Under the pieces are notes generated by a model, which saw only the letters and a list, made by a program, of their open reading frames with translations, had not been told where the DNA came from and did no database searches. Made by a program: the position numbers and the translations under genes. A DNA stretch of 64,000 nucleotides from Rhizodiscina lignyota (taxonomy: Eukaryota > Ascomycota > Dothideomycetes > Aulographales > Rhizodiscinaceae). Shown piece after piece: positions 9,815-20,852 of this stretch (within the stretch, counting starts at the first letter, position 1; each line of letters opens with the position of its first letter). The stretch covers positions 1,054,001 to 1,118,000 of the forward strand of contig ML978129.1 in the NCBI GenBank assembly GCA_010015805.1. The letters are read 5' to 3'.

Positions 9815-11102
9815 TTGGTGCTTTGCTTCCGTATGGGGGTATGGCTCGAGTTGTGAATGCGATTCTCGCACGGCCGCCTCACAAGTTTCGTCATTGATCG
9901 TACAACCAAAGAAGAGTTATCTACAAAGGTAAACTCCCGTGATTGGCGACGTAAAACTCCACAAAGCTGACCAAATAGACGCTAAAGCATTAAGTTCGAA
10001 CAGCTGGTATGTTGGTAGACCCGTGGCCGAGTCTAAATGTGCGAACCCCGGTGTATACGGGTCGAAGGACTTCGCGTCCATTGCTAAGATGGATGAGGAG
10101 CAGGACGGGAAGTTTATCTAGATACTTGGTTCAGAACTTCAGCCTAAGGGCGAACCTCGTCACTAATGGAGAGTGCGAGTTAGTATACAGATATCAAAAA
10201 GAAGCCTCAGTTACTTGATGCTTTGAATTTCGCAAAGACAGCCCACAAGGTTGTACAATATCTTATCTGGATATGAAATTCTGAATTGGCAACTGAAAAC
10301 CTTCGCACTCTTAAGGTCGTGATCACCGAAGAGGATTGTGATGCTGACTGGAGAGGTCTCTTGCTTATTCAGCTCCTCCTTGTGCCCCTGCGATTGAGAC
10401 TCAGGAGGCGTCACGTGCAACGATCTCGACTCCATATTACCGACATATTTTTCGAAATCAGATACAGCGAGGTCGCTTAGAAGCACAATGTAGGCAATCT
10501 TGTCTAATACCAGATCATGAGGTCTCTGTATAATAAGAAGGAAATCGTTTCACGTGACCGCAGGTTCAACCACACGACACGACGATAGATATTGAAAAAT
10601 GATGAAAAGATCGGCTGACAACTATCCTTTGACTGAATGCAAAAAGCGGTGAAACGGTATGCAGTGCCAAGAGGTGTGTAGTTGAGGTGCCAGCGATAGA
10701 CTGCGGCTCAGTGGGACGCAGCAGAGGGCAACAGGGCGGGTTGGATTGAATTCGTCAAAGGGCGGGGTTCGGAATGTCACAAGGAGTATTTTTCGGCGAA
10801 CTTCGTGATCCGTTGGCAATATTTGACCTGGAGACGTCTCTAATCAGCCAGTAGCCAATGCGGTGGAGGTAGGGAACTGGTTGTGTCCCAAAAGGGATGC
10901 CTGCCAAGGCTGCGCCATCGTCCATGCCTTATAAGCGGCCACACCCCCCAAACCAGCATCTCCATCCTCCCACTGCAACTTTCTTGGTCCCCATATACTC
11001 GACCCAAGTCTAGCACAGTCGTTTCTGTTTTTCAACAATTCGACTGGGCAGACTTGCGGTTCGCTCTTGCAGCCATAGATTGATATCAGGCAGCTACCAG
11101 TC
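9815..11102. other. Intergenic, 1.3 kb, with promoter of the next gene
   Basis: A TATA box (cttataag, about 10929-10936) some 170 bp upstream of the gene at 11103 is a plausible core promoter. A CACGTG E-box occurs at 10551-10556. On the minus strand 10211-10520 a frame reads coding-like (DKIAYIVLLSDLAVSDFEKY) behind a possible acceptor (ttatacag), but I find no start exon and no known domain, so it may be a gene remnant. Confidence 0.4.
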
Positions 11103-11693
11103 ATGGCTGGCTATGCGTCCTCGTCCACAATCGTGTCGACGCCGAGAACAACTGCGAAGTCGATGCCTGCAGGTCGCATCCGGCATTCTGAACGTAACAA
11201 CGTCGATTCCGAGATGAAATCCGATGGAGTGGTCCTTCGCGGTGATGGGGAGTGTCGGACCCATCACGTGATGATCAAATCGGTTCCTCCATTTCAATCG
11301 CGCCCACAAAAGCACCCAAGTGGTGAAAGCAGGTACAATTCAGCGCAACGCGTTGATCAATCTTCCGATCCGCAACCAAGACAATCTCTTCCCGGGAAAA
11401 TGCCATCGTGGGACCTGCCCCCTCTTGCTCAAAAAACGTTCCAACATGAGTTATATCCGCTGCACAATCCTGCAGCATCTCAGCAAACGCATGAGGCTCG
11501 TCAAGTAGCAATGCGACTGGACGCTAGAGCTCAAGACTCATCGACTTCGCCTTCAAGCTTGAGACCCCCACCAACCCCGCGCCCTGAAAGACTTCCAACA
11601 CCAGACCTCGATGACCCGCCAGAGGGCATGTTCTGCGACTGTTTCGAGCAGGACTTTGCCTCGAAGAGCAGGTATTGCTGCGGCCATTCTTGA
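11103..11693 (+). CDS. Hypothetical protein with Cys-rich C terminus
   Basis: A single-exon 196-residue protein that I do not recognise. The first 140 residues are polar, basic and probably disordered. Pro-rich residues about 150-172 (PPPTPRPERLPTPDLDDPPE) lead to a short C-terminal motif with five cysteines (MFCDCFEQDFASKSRYCC). That terminal block looks conserved in type, perhaps metal-binding or lipid-modified, but this is inference. No signal peptide or membrane segment. A TATA box about 170 bp upstream and a clean open frame favour a real gene. Confidence 0.5.
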   Translation: MAGYASSSTIVSTPRTTAKSMPAGRIRHSERNNVDSEMKSDGVVLRGDGECRTHHVMIKSVPPFQSRPQKHPSGESRYNSAQRVDQSSDPQPRQSLPGKMPSWDLPPLAQKTFQHELYPLHNPAASQQTHEARQVAMRLDARAQDSSTSPSSLRPPPTPRPERLPTPDLDDPPEGMFCDCFEQDFASKSRYCCGHS

Positions 11694-12099
11694 CTGTACT
11701 GAGATTGTACGACCAACAATCCTTCAGCGGCCAGAATGAGATCTGATAACGTAAATCAGATGATTGATGATTGCGGAGACGGCACGGATAAAATGAAATT
11801 GATGACGAGTTTCTTTGTGTAGGACTCTGATCGGACGGAGGAGTGCTTCCTGTAGGGTCGAATAATTAAGACACTGTGAGGCCGAATCTCTTTACTTCAA
11901 TATTTGCCGAGAGGCTTCTGATTTTGAATGGGCTTGGTCTTTCATGTGCGCCTTTTTGGCTGAGCAGAGGGAGAGCTGTTGGTTCGCCAAGGTCCTGCTC
12001 TCTGTGTTCACCTCTAGATCTGTTTCGATATATCCAAGGAGTTCGAGCAAATTAAATGTTGGGTTCTTCGCAATTTCGAAATTCGCTTCCGTGGTTCCG
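11694..12099. other. Convergent 3' intergenic region
   Basis: About 400 bp between two convergent stop codons. No gene or repeat seen; it should hold both 3' untranslated regions. Confidence 0.5.
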
Positions 12100-12729
12100 T
12101 CACTCTTCCCTTGGTGCGCCCTCAACAACGAAAAATCGCCCCACTTTTCGTTTCGCACTACCCAAAACGTCACAATCCTCTGCATTCTTGATACCCTCAT
12201 CCTGGATCCGTCTAGGCCGCCTCCTTATCCTCTTGTGATGGTTGCCCACAATCTCTTCCTGATCTAATGCATCCTGCATCTCAGCCATTCCTAACGTCCT
12301 CTCTTTGTCCCCGCGCTCTGATTCATCCCGCAAACTACGCAGAGGCTCTACTCCAGTAGTATCGATGCTCTGAATTGACCGCACGAAGTGTAATTGGGAT
12401 GAAAGAGTTTGGAGCATACGCGCTTCTTCGGCCTCGTCTTGTGGAGCTGGGAGTGCAGAAAGTCGGAGGAGATGGTGCAGTTGTTTGGACGTGATTTCTG
12501 GGGTCGTAGGTGCTGATGATTCTTGCGGCGTGGTATTCGTCGAATCATTTGAGGGAGGCAGGAGTGAGCGGACAGACCATGTCGGCTTCGAAAGGAGAGC
12601 TCCTAGTTTCTCCTGGGAGAGGCCCGAACTGGACCGGCATTGTGTAAATGTGACGTGCAAGCGTGAAGTTCTGCTCATAATCGATTTAGGAGCACGCGGG
12701 CAGCAAAGACGCGCTGCACAGATAGCCAT
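12100..12729 (-). CDS. Mitochondrial glutamyl-tRNA(Gln) amidotransferase GatC-like subunit
   Basis: 209 residues from the Met at 12729; the frame is open to another Met at 12783. I prefer 12729 because MAICAARLCCPRAPKS reads as a basic mitochondrial presequence. Residues about 75-135 contain the GatC-type core: ITSKQLHHLLRLSALP, then a helix ending LHFVRSIQSIDTTGVEP and LRSLRDE. In bacteria and organelles GatC bridges the A and B subunits that convert Glu-tRNA(Gln) to Gln-tRNA(Gln). In filamentous fungi the homologue is usually longer, as here, with a poorly conserved C-terminal extension (basic, about 160-209). Role in mitochondrial translation is inferred from family membership. Confidence 0.75.
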   Translation of the reverse strand: MAICAARLCCPRAPKSIMSRTSRLHVTFTQCRSSSGLSQEKLGALLSKPTWSVRSLLPPSNDSTNTTPQESSAPTTPEITSKQLHHLLRLSALPAPQDEAEEARMLQTLSSQLHFVRSIQSIDTTGVEPLRSLRDESERGDKERTLGMAEMQDALDQEEIVGNHHKRIRRRPRRIQDEGIKNAEDCDVLGSAKRKVGRFFVVEGAPREE

Positions 12730-12783
12730 ACTCTCCGAAGGGTCGCAGCGGTAGAACGCGCGCTGGAGGACAAGATATGACAA

Positions 12784-13124
12784 CCAAATTACAAGTCAAA
12801 CAAAATTATGTTCACACTTTCAGAGTCAGAGATTCACAGAAGGTCGTTTAAAAGATTTGCAAGACCGAAGTCTGTTATTTGGATAGAAGGCTCAGTAGAA
12901 TTCTTAGGTTGACGTTGAAAGAAGACTATCGGGCCGTTCGTCGGGCCGTTCTGAAATGGGAAATCACGCGACTAAGAAGAGACACAGAAATCCGATACTG
13001 GTAGAGGTATTTTGTAGGTTTGGTAATAATAAAGTGGATTTAATTTGTTAAATCTAATGTATAAAAGCAATCTCGTGCGCGCTACATGTGAAGGTTTCGA
13101 ATCCAAAAATAATCCATTGCACGC
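12784..13124. other. Short intergenic region, nothing recognised
   Basis: Upstream of the GatC-like gene and downstream of the SPX transporter (both minus strand). AT-rich towards 13020-13070, as expected for a 3' end. No gene seen. Confidence 0.45.
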
Positions 13125-15909
13125 TTATAGTCCAGCAGCGCGCATAAGCCCATATCCGAGTGTAATAACCACCATGAACGTGAGAATACTTGCTGGAACG
13201 CCTCTTGTAATGAAATGTTTGACACTAAGATATCTTTGACCGGTTTGGCTGTCCTCCATCATAATGGCCGCTGTAGTGACAAGGTCAGCACCGGCGATTC
13301 AGATTCAATCAACTCAGGAATGAGCACTTACTCATGTTCGGGAATCCGCTTGTAGGCAGACCCATAGCGGCAGAGCACATTAGTACACTGCCCATGACCA
13401 GCAAGTTAGGGTGAGGTTCCTTCATGCCCTGACCAACTTGTGCGACCAATGGTAACACGATGAGCGCAGCAACCGTGTGGCTGATGAACGTCGCGACCAC
13501 CAGAATGAGCGCACAGAATACAACCAGCACGCCGTATAAGCTAAAGCCTTCAACCTTCTCGGTGATGCTCCCAGCAATGGTGTGAAGAAGACCAGAACTA
13601 TTGACTGCTTTGCCCAAGGCGAGACCACCTGCTGCGAGAATGATGATGGTCCACAAGAAATTGTTGAAGTCTTCTTTCGTCAATATGCCAGTACCGAAGA
13701 ACATCACGAGAGGGATAATAGCAATAACACCCATGTCGCCGAAGACCGGCTGGAGCTGGTGACTCGCGCACCACAGTACAATGGTGACGAGAGTGACGGC
13801 AGAGATAAACCACTGGATGCCTGTGAACTTATCCTTCATCGGGCGAATCGGCACGATCGTCGTATTCCGGCCAGGGTGGAGAGTGATCAATAACAGGACC
13901 CAGATCAGCAGAAGCGAGATGATGCAAATAGGCAATGCAATGAAGAACCAGGTACCCCAGTTTGGCTGCGGCTGCATGTTCTGCAGAGCAATAAGATTTT
14001 GTGGCGAGGCGATTGGTGAGGCAGCACCGCCTATATTTGAAGCAAGTGCAATGCCGAGCAGTAGTGCTTTCGACATGTTCGAATCCGCAGGAAGATTACG
14101 GAGGATAGGCTACGAATGGTCAGTACAGATTACCGAAGACTTTTAGATCGATCCGTACCTGGATGATGGAAAAGCATAAAACGGGCGCTGCTACGTTACT
14201 GATCCACATGCTCAGAAATGTAGCCACGAACATGTTTGTCACTAAAACAGTCCGCGGTCGAGTGCCGGCTTTGCTGAGTACAAACGTCGCCATCATTTTG
14301 GCGATGTTATACTTTGATAAAGCAGCTGCGATCGTAAAGCCACCCAAGAGAAGCATAATCACCGGGGTCCACATAGCCGCAAAGACATAGCCCGCGGCTG
14401 CTTTGGAATCCAGACGATAATGCGGTTTCTCATCGTGTCGAACAACGCGTAGGATAACGGCAAAGAATGGGACGAGAAGGGATGTGACAAAGAGCGGTAT
14501 AGCCTATCAACACAATTAGTCTCCCCCATCAAATAGCCAAATTGACTGCTTTCTCACCTCTGTTGCCCAAAGCAAGCTCACAAAAATGACGAGAGCGAGA
14601 CAATTCTGCTGTTCCGGTTTCTCCATAATGGGAACGAACAAAATAACAAGAAATACGGCGGTAATAACCAAAGTGAGGAAAAAGCTCGCGCTCGTCATCC
14701 ACTGTGGAAGTCGATACCGTCCAATTGGTGTCTGCAGCTCCTTCATGTCCATTCCGGTCTCGTCACCTTGTTTCCGGGGATCCGTATCGACGCCAACCAT
14801 TGGCCGACGAACACCCATGTTTGCAGCTTGAGTTCTTCTCTCAATCCCAATGAGTTCACGCCACACAGTGTTACGCTCCCAGACGACATGTTCACGGAGG
14901 TGCAGCCGCAGCTCTTGCTTCGCCACAGTCGTATCACCATGAGTTACTAACGTCGCATACAACTTCTCAATGTTGTCTATGTTACTGTTCAAGTGGTCCA
15001 TGGTCGATTTTTGGAAGGGCTGCGCTGTGCCCACATTATGGCTCATGTAGCTGTCTTTCAGGTTTCGGTCCAGGATCTTGTCGTACTTCTTGAGGACTTT
15101 CTTGAAGCCAGTGTAATTCAGTTGGATGAAGCTTCTCAGTTCGCAGAGATTGACATATAGACTGATTGCGCGTTTCTTCAGTGTGAGGCCTGATTCGTAC
15201 AGCGCTGAGAATGCCATGTCGTTGTAGTCGTCAAATGCAGCCGTGCTCTCTCTCCGTTTCGCCGACCGTGTCTCGTGACGATGCTCTTCGTTATGTTGAG
15301 TCTCCCAGGCCGCATTTCCTGCGACTGTCTGCCTCCGCGCCAATTGCGTTCTCTCATCCGCCTCGTCCTCGTCGTCGCTGTCGAGGTCTTCAGACTGCCT
15401 CTCCTGGCGGTGACTACTCATTGTACTTGTCCGATTCCTCTGGCCCTGGCCAAAGGCAAAGCTCTGAAATAGACTGCTTGACCTTGGCCTCCCCTTTACT
15501 GACCGTGTCGCAGTGGGGCTGTCTGGATTTCCATCTTGCTCTGCCTCGAAGTTGTGCTCATCCCTCAACAAGGCGTCCAGTTCGCCATATATTTCCAATT
15601 CCTTTAATTGGAAGAACGAGCAAATCTTCTCCAGCTCATGGTCTAGCGCATTGGAGAAGACTTTGTCCGGATTATCAATGGACGATCCTGCGAGGAGCGG
15701 GGAGGATTCGGCATCTTGAGTGGTAGTGGCTTCGCTTTGTCGGATTTGCTTCTCGAGCTGATATATCCTGTGCGACTCAGCAAATATACTCTCATGAAGA
15801 TGTCAAACTACCAATATGGAACATACAGTTTCTTGAGATTACTATAGGCGATGTAGTGGCTACTCCAGTCCGGCACAGCATTAAATTGGATGCTATGTGA
15901 GAACTTCAT
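13125..15909 (-). CDS. SPX-domain low-affinity phosphate transporter (Pho87/90/91 type)
   Basis: Five exons: 15909..15827, 15767..14558, 14503..14159, 14109..13332 and 13270..13125. Introns are 49-61 nt; total 2562 nt, 853 residues. The N terminus MKFSHSIQFNAVPDWSSHYI is the canonical SPX opening, and the lysine cluster KKVLKKYDK (about 165) should bind inositol pyrophosphates. An acidic/Ser linker follows. From about residue 430 come a dozen hydrophobic segments of the anion:Na+ symporter (SLC13-like) fold, including NVAAPVLCFSII and the SNIGGAASPIASPQN signature loop. The protein imports phosphate at the plasma membrane or vacuole, gated by SPX sensing. Paralogue identity (Pho87, 90 or 91) cannot be settled here. 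The frame stays open about 95 codons upstream of the ATG. Confidence 0.93.
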
Positions 15910-16572
15910 CTCGTCCTCCTCTTGGAGCCGCGCGAGCTTCTCCTCCCGTTTCCTCGCTCTTCGTACTTCGCGAGGGTCGAGTAACTCAGATGGGCCTTCT
16001 CCTGGGTATAGCGACGCTTCGGGGAGTTCAAGGAGCTCGAATTCTTCGCCGACGGGTGCCTTTTGACTCTCTTTGGAGGAGTCCAGGGTGCAAGGCGCGT
16101 TGCGGCGAGCTGCGGGGCGTGACCCGATGTCCGCCGCGTGATGTTGAAGATGAAGTGAGAGAAGTGCTGCGCCTGTGCAGAATACGGTAAGCGACGTGGG
16201 ATCGCATTACTCGAGCATCTGCTGGTGGTGGGGTTGTCGATTTCGGGCGATCGATTTTAGTTGATTGTTGGCATGCGGACTTGCAGATGGGCGGGAGCCT
16301 ATGAGGTGTCGAGGGGCCAAAGCTGAAAGGACGCGTATGGGATGGGCATCAAAGCCGGGGCGGTCTTCGAAACAACTGTACAGAACCCAGGGAAGTTTTG
16401 TATCTTGTAGTATTTTGATATATACAATAGTGGAGTAAGATTTGACTGGGAACATATGTTGTCCCTTCTGAAACGCCACACCAATGCGTCCCAATGCCCA
16501 AACGCCTCAAAATGCTCAATGTATGCTGTGCCTAGTAACACTCAATTATAGCCTCTAGCTCCAGTAAATGAC
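15910..16572. other. Upstream region of SPX transporter with open in-frame leader
   Basis: Bases 15910-16190 are open in frame with the transporter ATG and encode a charged, coding-like peptide (VGEEFELLELPEASLYPGEG, then many Arg/Lys/Glu) but contain no Met. A possible acceptor (ctgcacag) lies near 16185. It may be a missed upstream exon or a GC-rich leader. The remainder up to the COA6 stop shows nothing. Confidence 0.4.
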
Positions 16573-16982
16573 TTATTTTCCCCTTCTTGCTGTTGCCGGA
16601 ATTTCTCCGCCTCTCTCTTCGATTTCCTTTATGATTTGCTCCTTCTTCCAGTCCGCAAGACGCTTTTGCTTGAAGTATGTGACCTGCGAAAGTCCATCAA
16701 ATGTGAGCGACATGCTACCCATAAGTCACGTATCTGTAGATGTGGATTACGTACCCAACTCTGTGCACAGTTTTGCTCGAAACCTTTCTCTTCCTTCGGG
16801 CAGTTCTGTGATGCGAGTTTGGCGTCCTTCACCGGATCAATGATATTTGACTTGTCCAGACACGCATAGTATGCATCCCGAGCTTCCCAACACTTTGCAC
16901 GTTCACTCCGGTCAGGAGCGATGAATCCTCCATCAGACGAAGCCGTGCGGGCTTGCTTTTCTGAACCCCATAACCATCCCAT
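16573..16982 (-). CDS. COA6: Cytochrome c oxidase assembly factor 6
   Basis: Exons 16982..16755 and 16683..16573 with a 71 nt intron (gtacgt donor, ttcgcag acceptor, phase 0) give 112 residues. The sequence begins MGWLWGSEKQ and carries SSDGGFIAPDRSERAKCWEA, typical of fungal Coa6. Twin cysteine motifs form the CHCH-like fold: CWEARDAYYAC is CX9C and CPKEEKGFEQNC is CX10C. Coa6 acts in the mitochondrial intermembrane space and helps deliver copper to the CuA site of Cox2 with Sco proteins. The C-terminal exon (TYFKQKRLADWKKEQI) is the family's basic helix. The GT-AG splice is unambiguous because the unspliced frame loses similarity. Confidence 0.93.
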
Positions 16983-18281
16983 TGTGTCTTCACCGCAAGT
17001 CGTTGCTCGATCGTGTGGGTGTGCGATTCAAATGGCAACAAAGATTCGAGAATAGCTTCGTTGCTAGTCGTTATTGATATAGGAGCAAGTCGTCTCGTCC
17101 GTTGGGCAGAGTAGACTGGAGTCGTTGAACTAGGGCAGCTTGCCCAAGTTGACAGAGTTTTCGGCCAATTCGGGGCGAGAGGCTCTCGTCGAGCGTTCGT
17201 AACGTCAATTTCAGCCAAAGTGATGTGCTGCCGGGTTCTTGTATGTAGCACCTGATAAAACTATTAGCAAGGGAGGTCATGAACAGGCGGCTGGTCGGGT
17301 CGGTCTTCCAGTTTTTGTAGGGCCCTTTCTTGAAGATGCCGAACCAGAGGGCGATGAGGATTACTATAGGCAGCGTGCGCTTTTTCAAGCCAATCACAAG
17401 AAAGACTACTGAGAGACAAGCAACCAAAAAGAACATATCGCAAAAGGTCAGAACAATCTAGCAGAAGCACTCAAGACTCCCGCCATTGCCGTACACAAAG
17501 TGAACTCTGGAATTCAAGGTGTCCATAGCCCCATCATTCCAACCGGCCGCATGACGCAGCGCCTCGCCGTAATGGCCTGAGCCATTGAGCGGGCAGTCCT
17601 AGACCCATGCGGTGGAGCGGATGCACAACATTTTACCCACGATTGGTGGCGATCGCGAGTGCGACAGAACACGATAACTTGCTTCCATTTGCAAAGTGCA
17701 ATAACTGGTGCAATTCGAGCCTGTCTTTTCGATGGCTTTCGGTGTTTTCTGTGACTCCACGTACTTCTACATTCTCAACCGGGCAAGCCCCGAAATGGGC
17801 TTAGACTCCGCACGTCTACAGCTCTTATGTCTCCGTCGGCCTGCTTTTCTTCCTATCCTTTCCTTCCACCTGTTCCCGTACTGTCCTTCCCCCGTCAATC
17901 GCGATATATTTACGTCCGTATATGAGCGAATGTCCTTCGGATTCAATGCGAAATATGGTCACTTGGTCGTATGGCGCTCGAGACGAAGAAAGTCGCCCGA
18001 GCCAATACCGAATTGCACATAGAGCTGTGCCATGAGACGGTAAAGTGTTAATAATCCGCGATGGGCTTTGAAATGCCTTGATTCGAAACTGTGGATGCTG
18101 CTTTGAAGCGTAAATTTATCTTCATTTTGTACCTTGGTATCGCCGGCGCTTGACTGCACTAGACCCGAGTCCATCACTATAAAAGAAATACCTCTTCTTG
18201 GTCGCAACCTCTCTTCAGACTCTCGGATTCAGCGTACTTGGAATTATCTTCCCTTACTTCTCCTACTTCAGATCATTCAAA
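16983..18281. other. Intergenic, 1.3 kb, one doubtful membrane ORF
   Basis: A 121-codon minus-strand frame (17071-17436) starts with two hydrophobic stretches (MFFLVACLSVVFLVIG and TLPIVILIALWFGIF) but then loses all pattern; it could be a small membrane protein or chance. The half before 18282 carries the promoter of the ABM gene. Nothing else recognised. Confidence 0.35.
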
Positions 18282-19049
18282 ATGCCAGTCACGGAAATCG
18301 TATTTGCACACTTTAAAGACGATGCTTCTCTCTTTGAAGAGAGGCGAAGGGCTATACCAGAGGCTTTCAAGTTCTTCTCTACGGTTCAGGGTACCTTGAG
18401 CCAGAATGCTGGCATAGTTCTGAGGGAGAACAATGTCGATATTTCGAAGGAAGAGAGAGCTGTTCTCGCACTGGGTGAGTCTCCCTGTCCGGTGGGACCG
18501 CCGCAAGTCATTGATAACTTTGGCATTATAGAGTGGGAGTCTCTGGAGCAATTCTACGATGTCATCAAAGGGCCCGGGTTTGCAGACTTCAGGCAGAAGA
18601 TTGCACCCTTCGCAGCGAAGCCCGCTACAATCGAGACATACTCTAACGACGGAAGATCGATTGACGCCATAACAACGCCTGTCACGCAGATCCTGAGAGT
18701 CAAGCCCTCAGCTGATATTAAGGCATGCGAAGCGGAATGGGCGGCCATTAAAGACCTGATCAAAGGCTCCTCCGGAGAGGCGAGATTCTATAGCGGAGTT
18801 GGCGTGGGAAGCGTGGGAGGCGTAGAGGGCTCTTTCCTCGGACTCATAGGCTGGGACAGTCTTACAGTATGCAGCTCCATTTTGTTCTCAGTACAACCGA
18901 TATACTATCGAGCAGCATCTCTAACATATCTGTAGGCTTGTGAGAAGACTTGGAGCACACCTTCTGCGAAAGAGAGGTTGAATAAGCTCCTTGCGACTGG
19001 TGAAGCTTCAGATCATATTGTACAACTGAAGTGTATCCAAAAGCCTTAA
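18282..19049 (+). CDS. ABM-type dimeric alpha/beta-barrel protein
   Basis: Three exons, 18282..18474, 18532..18866 and 18936..19049, with introns of 57 nt (gtgagt) and 69 nt (gtatgc, ctaac branch) give 213 residues. It starts MPVTEIVFAHFKDD and contains two related halves (about 1-100 and 110-205), the layout of tandem antibiotic-biosynthesis-monooxygenase-like (ABM) barrels widespread in Pezizomycotina. Conserved points include EWESLEQFYDV in the first half and LIGWDSLTACEKTW in the second. Some relatives are monooxygenases or stress proteins, but most are uncharacterised, so I assign only the fold. No targeting signal visible. Confidence 0.8.
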
Positions 19050-20048
19050 GATAGTCGTCCTGTTCTCATTATAGAAAAAATTAATCTCCACTCTGAGTAC
19101 ACACCCCGTGGTCAAATCATTCTCCAACAGCTGTCAGCAACATGCAACATGTTCTGGTTGAAGACGGTGAAAACCATCCCTACTCGGCCAGGAAGTACCT
19201 TACATTTCGCCACAGCTAAAATCACGAAATGCGCCCTGCTGCGGTAGCCGAGATCTCTAAATACTGACACGATGTAATGACTCAAAATGCAACATGTTAC
19301 AAAAGGGCCAGTTCCTCATGAACGGACGAACCAACCAAGTCCTGGCAAGCCCCTCCTATATCTGGATGATCTTATTAGGCCCTTACATGACGGACTTGTT
19401 GCGGACGAGCAGTCGTCATTGTTGTTCTTCCACGACATGTGCAATTTCGCTCCGACGTGGCCGTGATTGTGAGTTGTCGTTCTTCCATTGCCTTCACAAC
19501 GTCGCCCGAGCATCCCTTAGATCATGAACCTACACACTTCCGTAGCCTCCCCACCGCCGCTCGGTGATTGCTTGAATGATGAATAGATCCCTTTCATTGA
19601 CTCCGGAACAGTCTTTCGAGGCTCTCATAGACCGTAGGTTGACAGTCTCTAACACCTGTCATAGTGTCGGTTGAGCGTTTCTCGGATATGTACAAACGAT
19701 TCTTGTATCACATGGACGTAGACGCAAAAGTATTCCTTCAGCAACTGATGAACTTTCTTCCGCAAAGCAGGCCCAGTAAACGGAACACTGCTTCAAACAT
19801 GGAGAGAGTCTGTTAACGCAGCATAGATACCATGCGAAGTTTCACACCAAACCAAACTGCCATCCCCTCTAAGAACAAATCAATATCACATTGAGTCTCA
19901 CTCTCACGAATTCAGAAATACGCCAAAGATAGAGCTGTCGCTCAATTCGACATGCTGAACTCATTAGTATTTGTTCTCTACGCTCTTGCTATGCCGTTGG
20001 CCGCCCGCTTAACATTCATTCCTCTGCCCACCCACCCTCCTCCAGTGT
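19050..20048. other. Intergenic, 1 kb, nothing recognised
   Basis: Convergent 3' region between the ABM gene and the hypothetical at 20049. A 61-codon plus frame at 19952 starts with a signal-like run (MLNSLVFVLYALAMPLAA) but its second half overlaps the antisense gene and shows no domain. No repeats seen. Confidence 0.4.
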
Positions 20049-20852
20049 TCATCCCATCCAGTCTTCTTCCGCTGTCTGCTTGCGATGTTCCCACCATAGC
20101 ACGACACCGTCCACGAGCCTCGCCCACATCCCCTTGATTCGTCGACCGAAGGCTGAGGCCCGCTGGCTAGAACGATCGGCTTCGTGGGTGTGCTCTTCAT
20201 TGTTCGCCTCCCGACCATGCGTGTCGTAAGATTCGTGCACCACTGCCCTTGGCCACTCAGGACAGTCCCAAGCACCAGCCGAGTTGGCTTCTTGGATAGA
20301 GATGTCTGTGATGTTTTCAGAAAAGTGTGGGTGTCTCCCGATGGGGCTGCGTCTTCTGCGATTGCTCCGGATATCTTCATACTTAGGCGGCGGAGTGATA
20401 GATGAATGCCGACCGCATTGCACAGGGTATGAGGATGAACTGCTCTCACTCTGATAGGGAGGAGGAGGAGGAGTGTTTGTCGAGGTCTCTTCGCTCGCAT
20501 CTGATGTTGCAGATTCGTTCGTGGTTGGCACCTCTGGTGACACTGGCTGGGTCGAAGAGGAAGACGACGTCAGGGAAGAGATGTAAGCGGCCATCTCGTT
20601 GTCGGATTTATTCACTGCTTGAGAACCGTGAATGCCTCGGTGGCATAGAGCAGCAAAGTGGGTGCGAAGGGACGGTTCGAACTTGTTTGTATAAAAGGGA
20701 AGCTGCCGCAACCAACTGATATAATTTTCCGCGTTCAGAGCACATTCCGCGCAAGGGAGATCGGTTGAAGCTATCAGGGTTGGTGCCTCGTTGAAGCTAT
20801 GGAAGAAGCCGGATGAATTTATCGGGCGTGTGTTAGGAGCGGCAGACGTCAT
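20049..20852 (-). CDS. Hypothetical Ser/Pro-rich protein
   Basis: 267 residues from the Met at 20852 (MTSAAPNTRPINSSGFF); the frame is open to a further Met at 20933, which would add a hydrophobic stretch less likely to be coding. Residues about 30-85 form the only folded-looking part, with CAECALNAENYISWLRQLPF and LCHRGIHGSQ, possibly a small Cys/His-containing domain. The middle is Ser/Thr/Pro-rich with a PPPKYED motif of the PY-like kind. The C terminus is a helix (RIKGMWARLVDGVVLWWEH). I do not recognise the family. It could be an adaptor for a WW-domain protein, which is speculation. Confidence 0.6.
   Translation of the reverse strand: MTSAAPNTRPINSSGFFHSFNEAPTLIASTDLPCAECALNAENYISWLRQLPFYTNKFEPSLRTHFAALCHRGIHGSQAVNKSDNEMAAYISSLTSSSSSTQPVSPEVPTTNESATSDASEETSTNTPPPPPYQSESSSSSYPVQCGRHSSITPPPKYEDIRSNRRRRSPIGRHPHFSENITDISIQEANSAGAWDCPEWPRAVVHESYDTHGREANNEEHTHEADRSSQRASAFGRRIKGMWARLVDGVVLWWEHRKQTAEEDWMG

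Noticed and set aside
17071-17436. 121-codon minus-strand ORF with two hydrophobic stretches
   Set aside because: Patternless after residue 60, no family recognised, and overlapping frames are equally long. Kept only as a remark in the intergenic entry.
19952-20137. 61-codon ORF beginning with a signal-peptide-like run
   Set aside because: Its second half overlaps the antisense hypothetical gene and it has no mature domain or Cys pattern expected of a small secreted protein.
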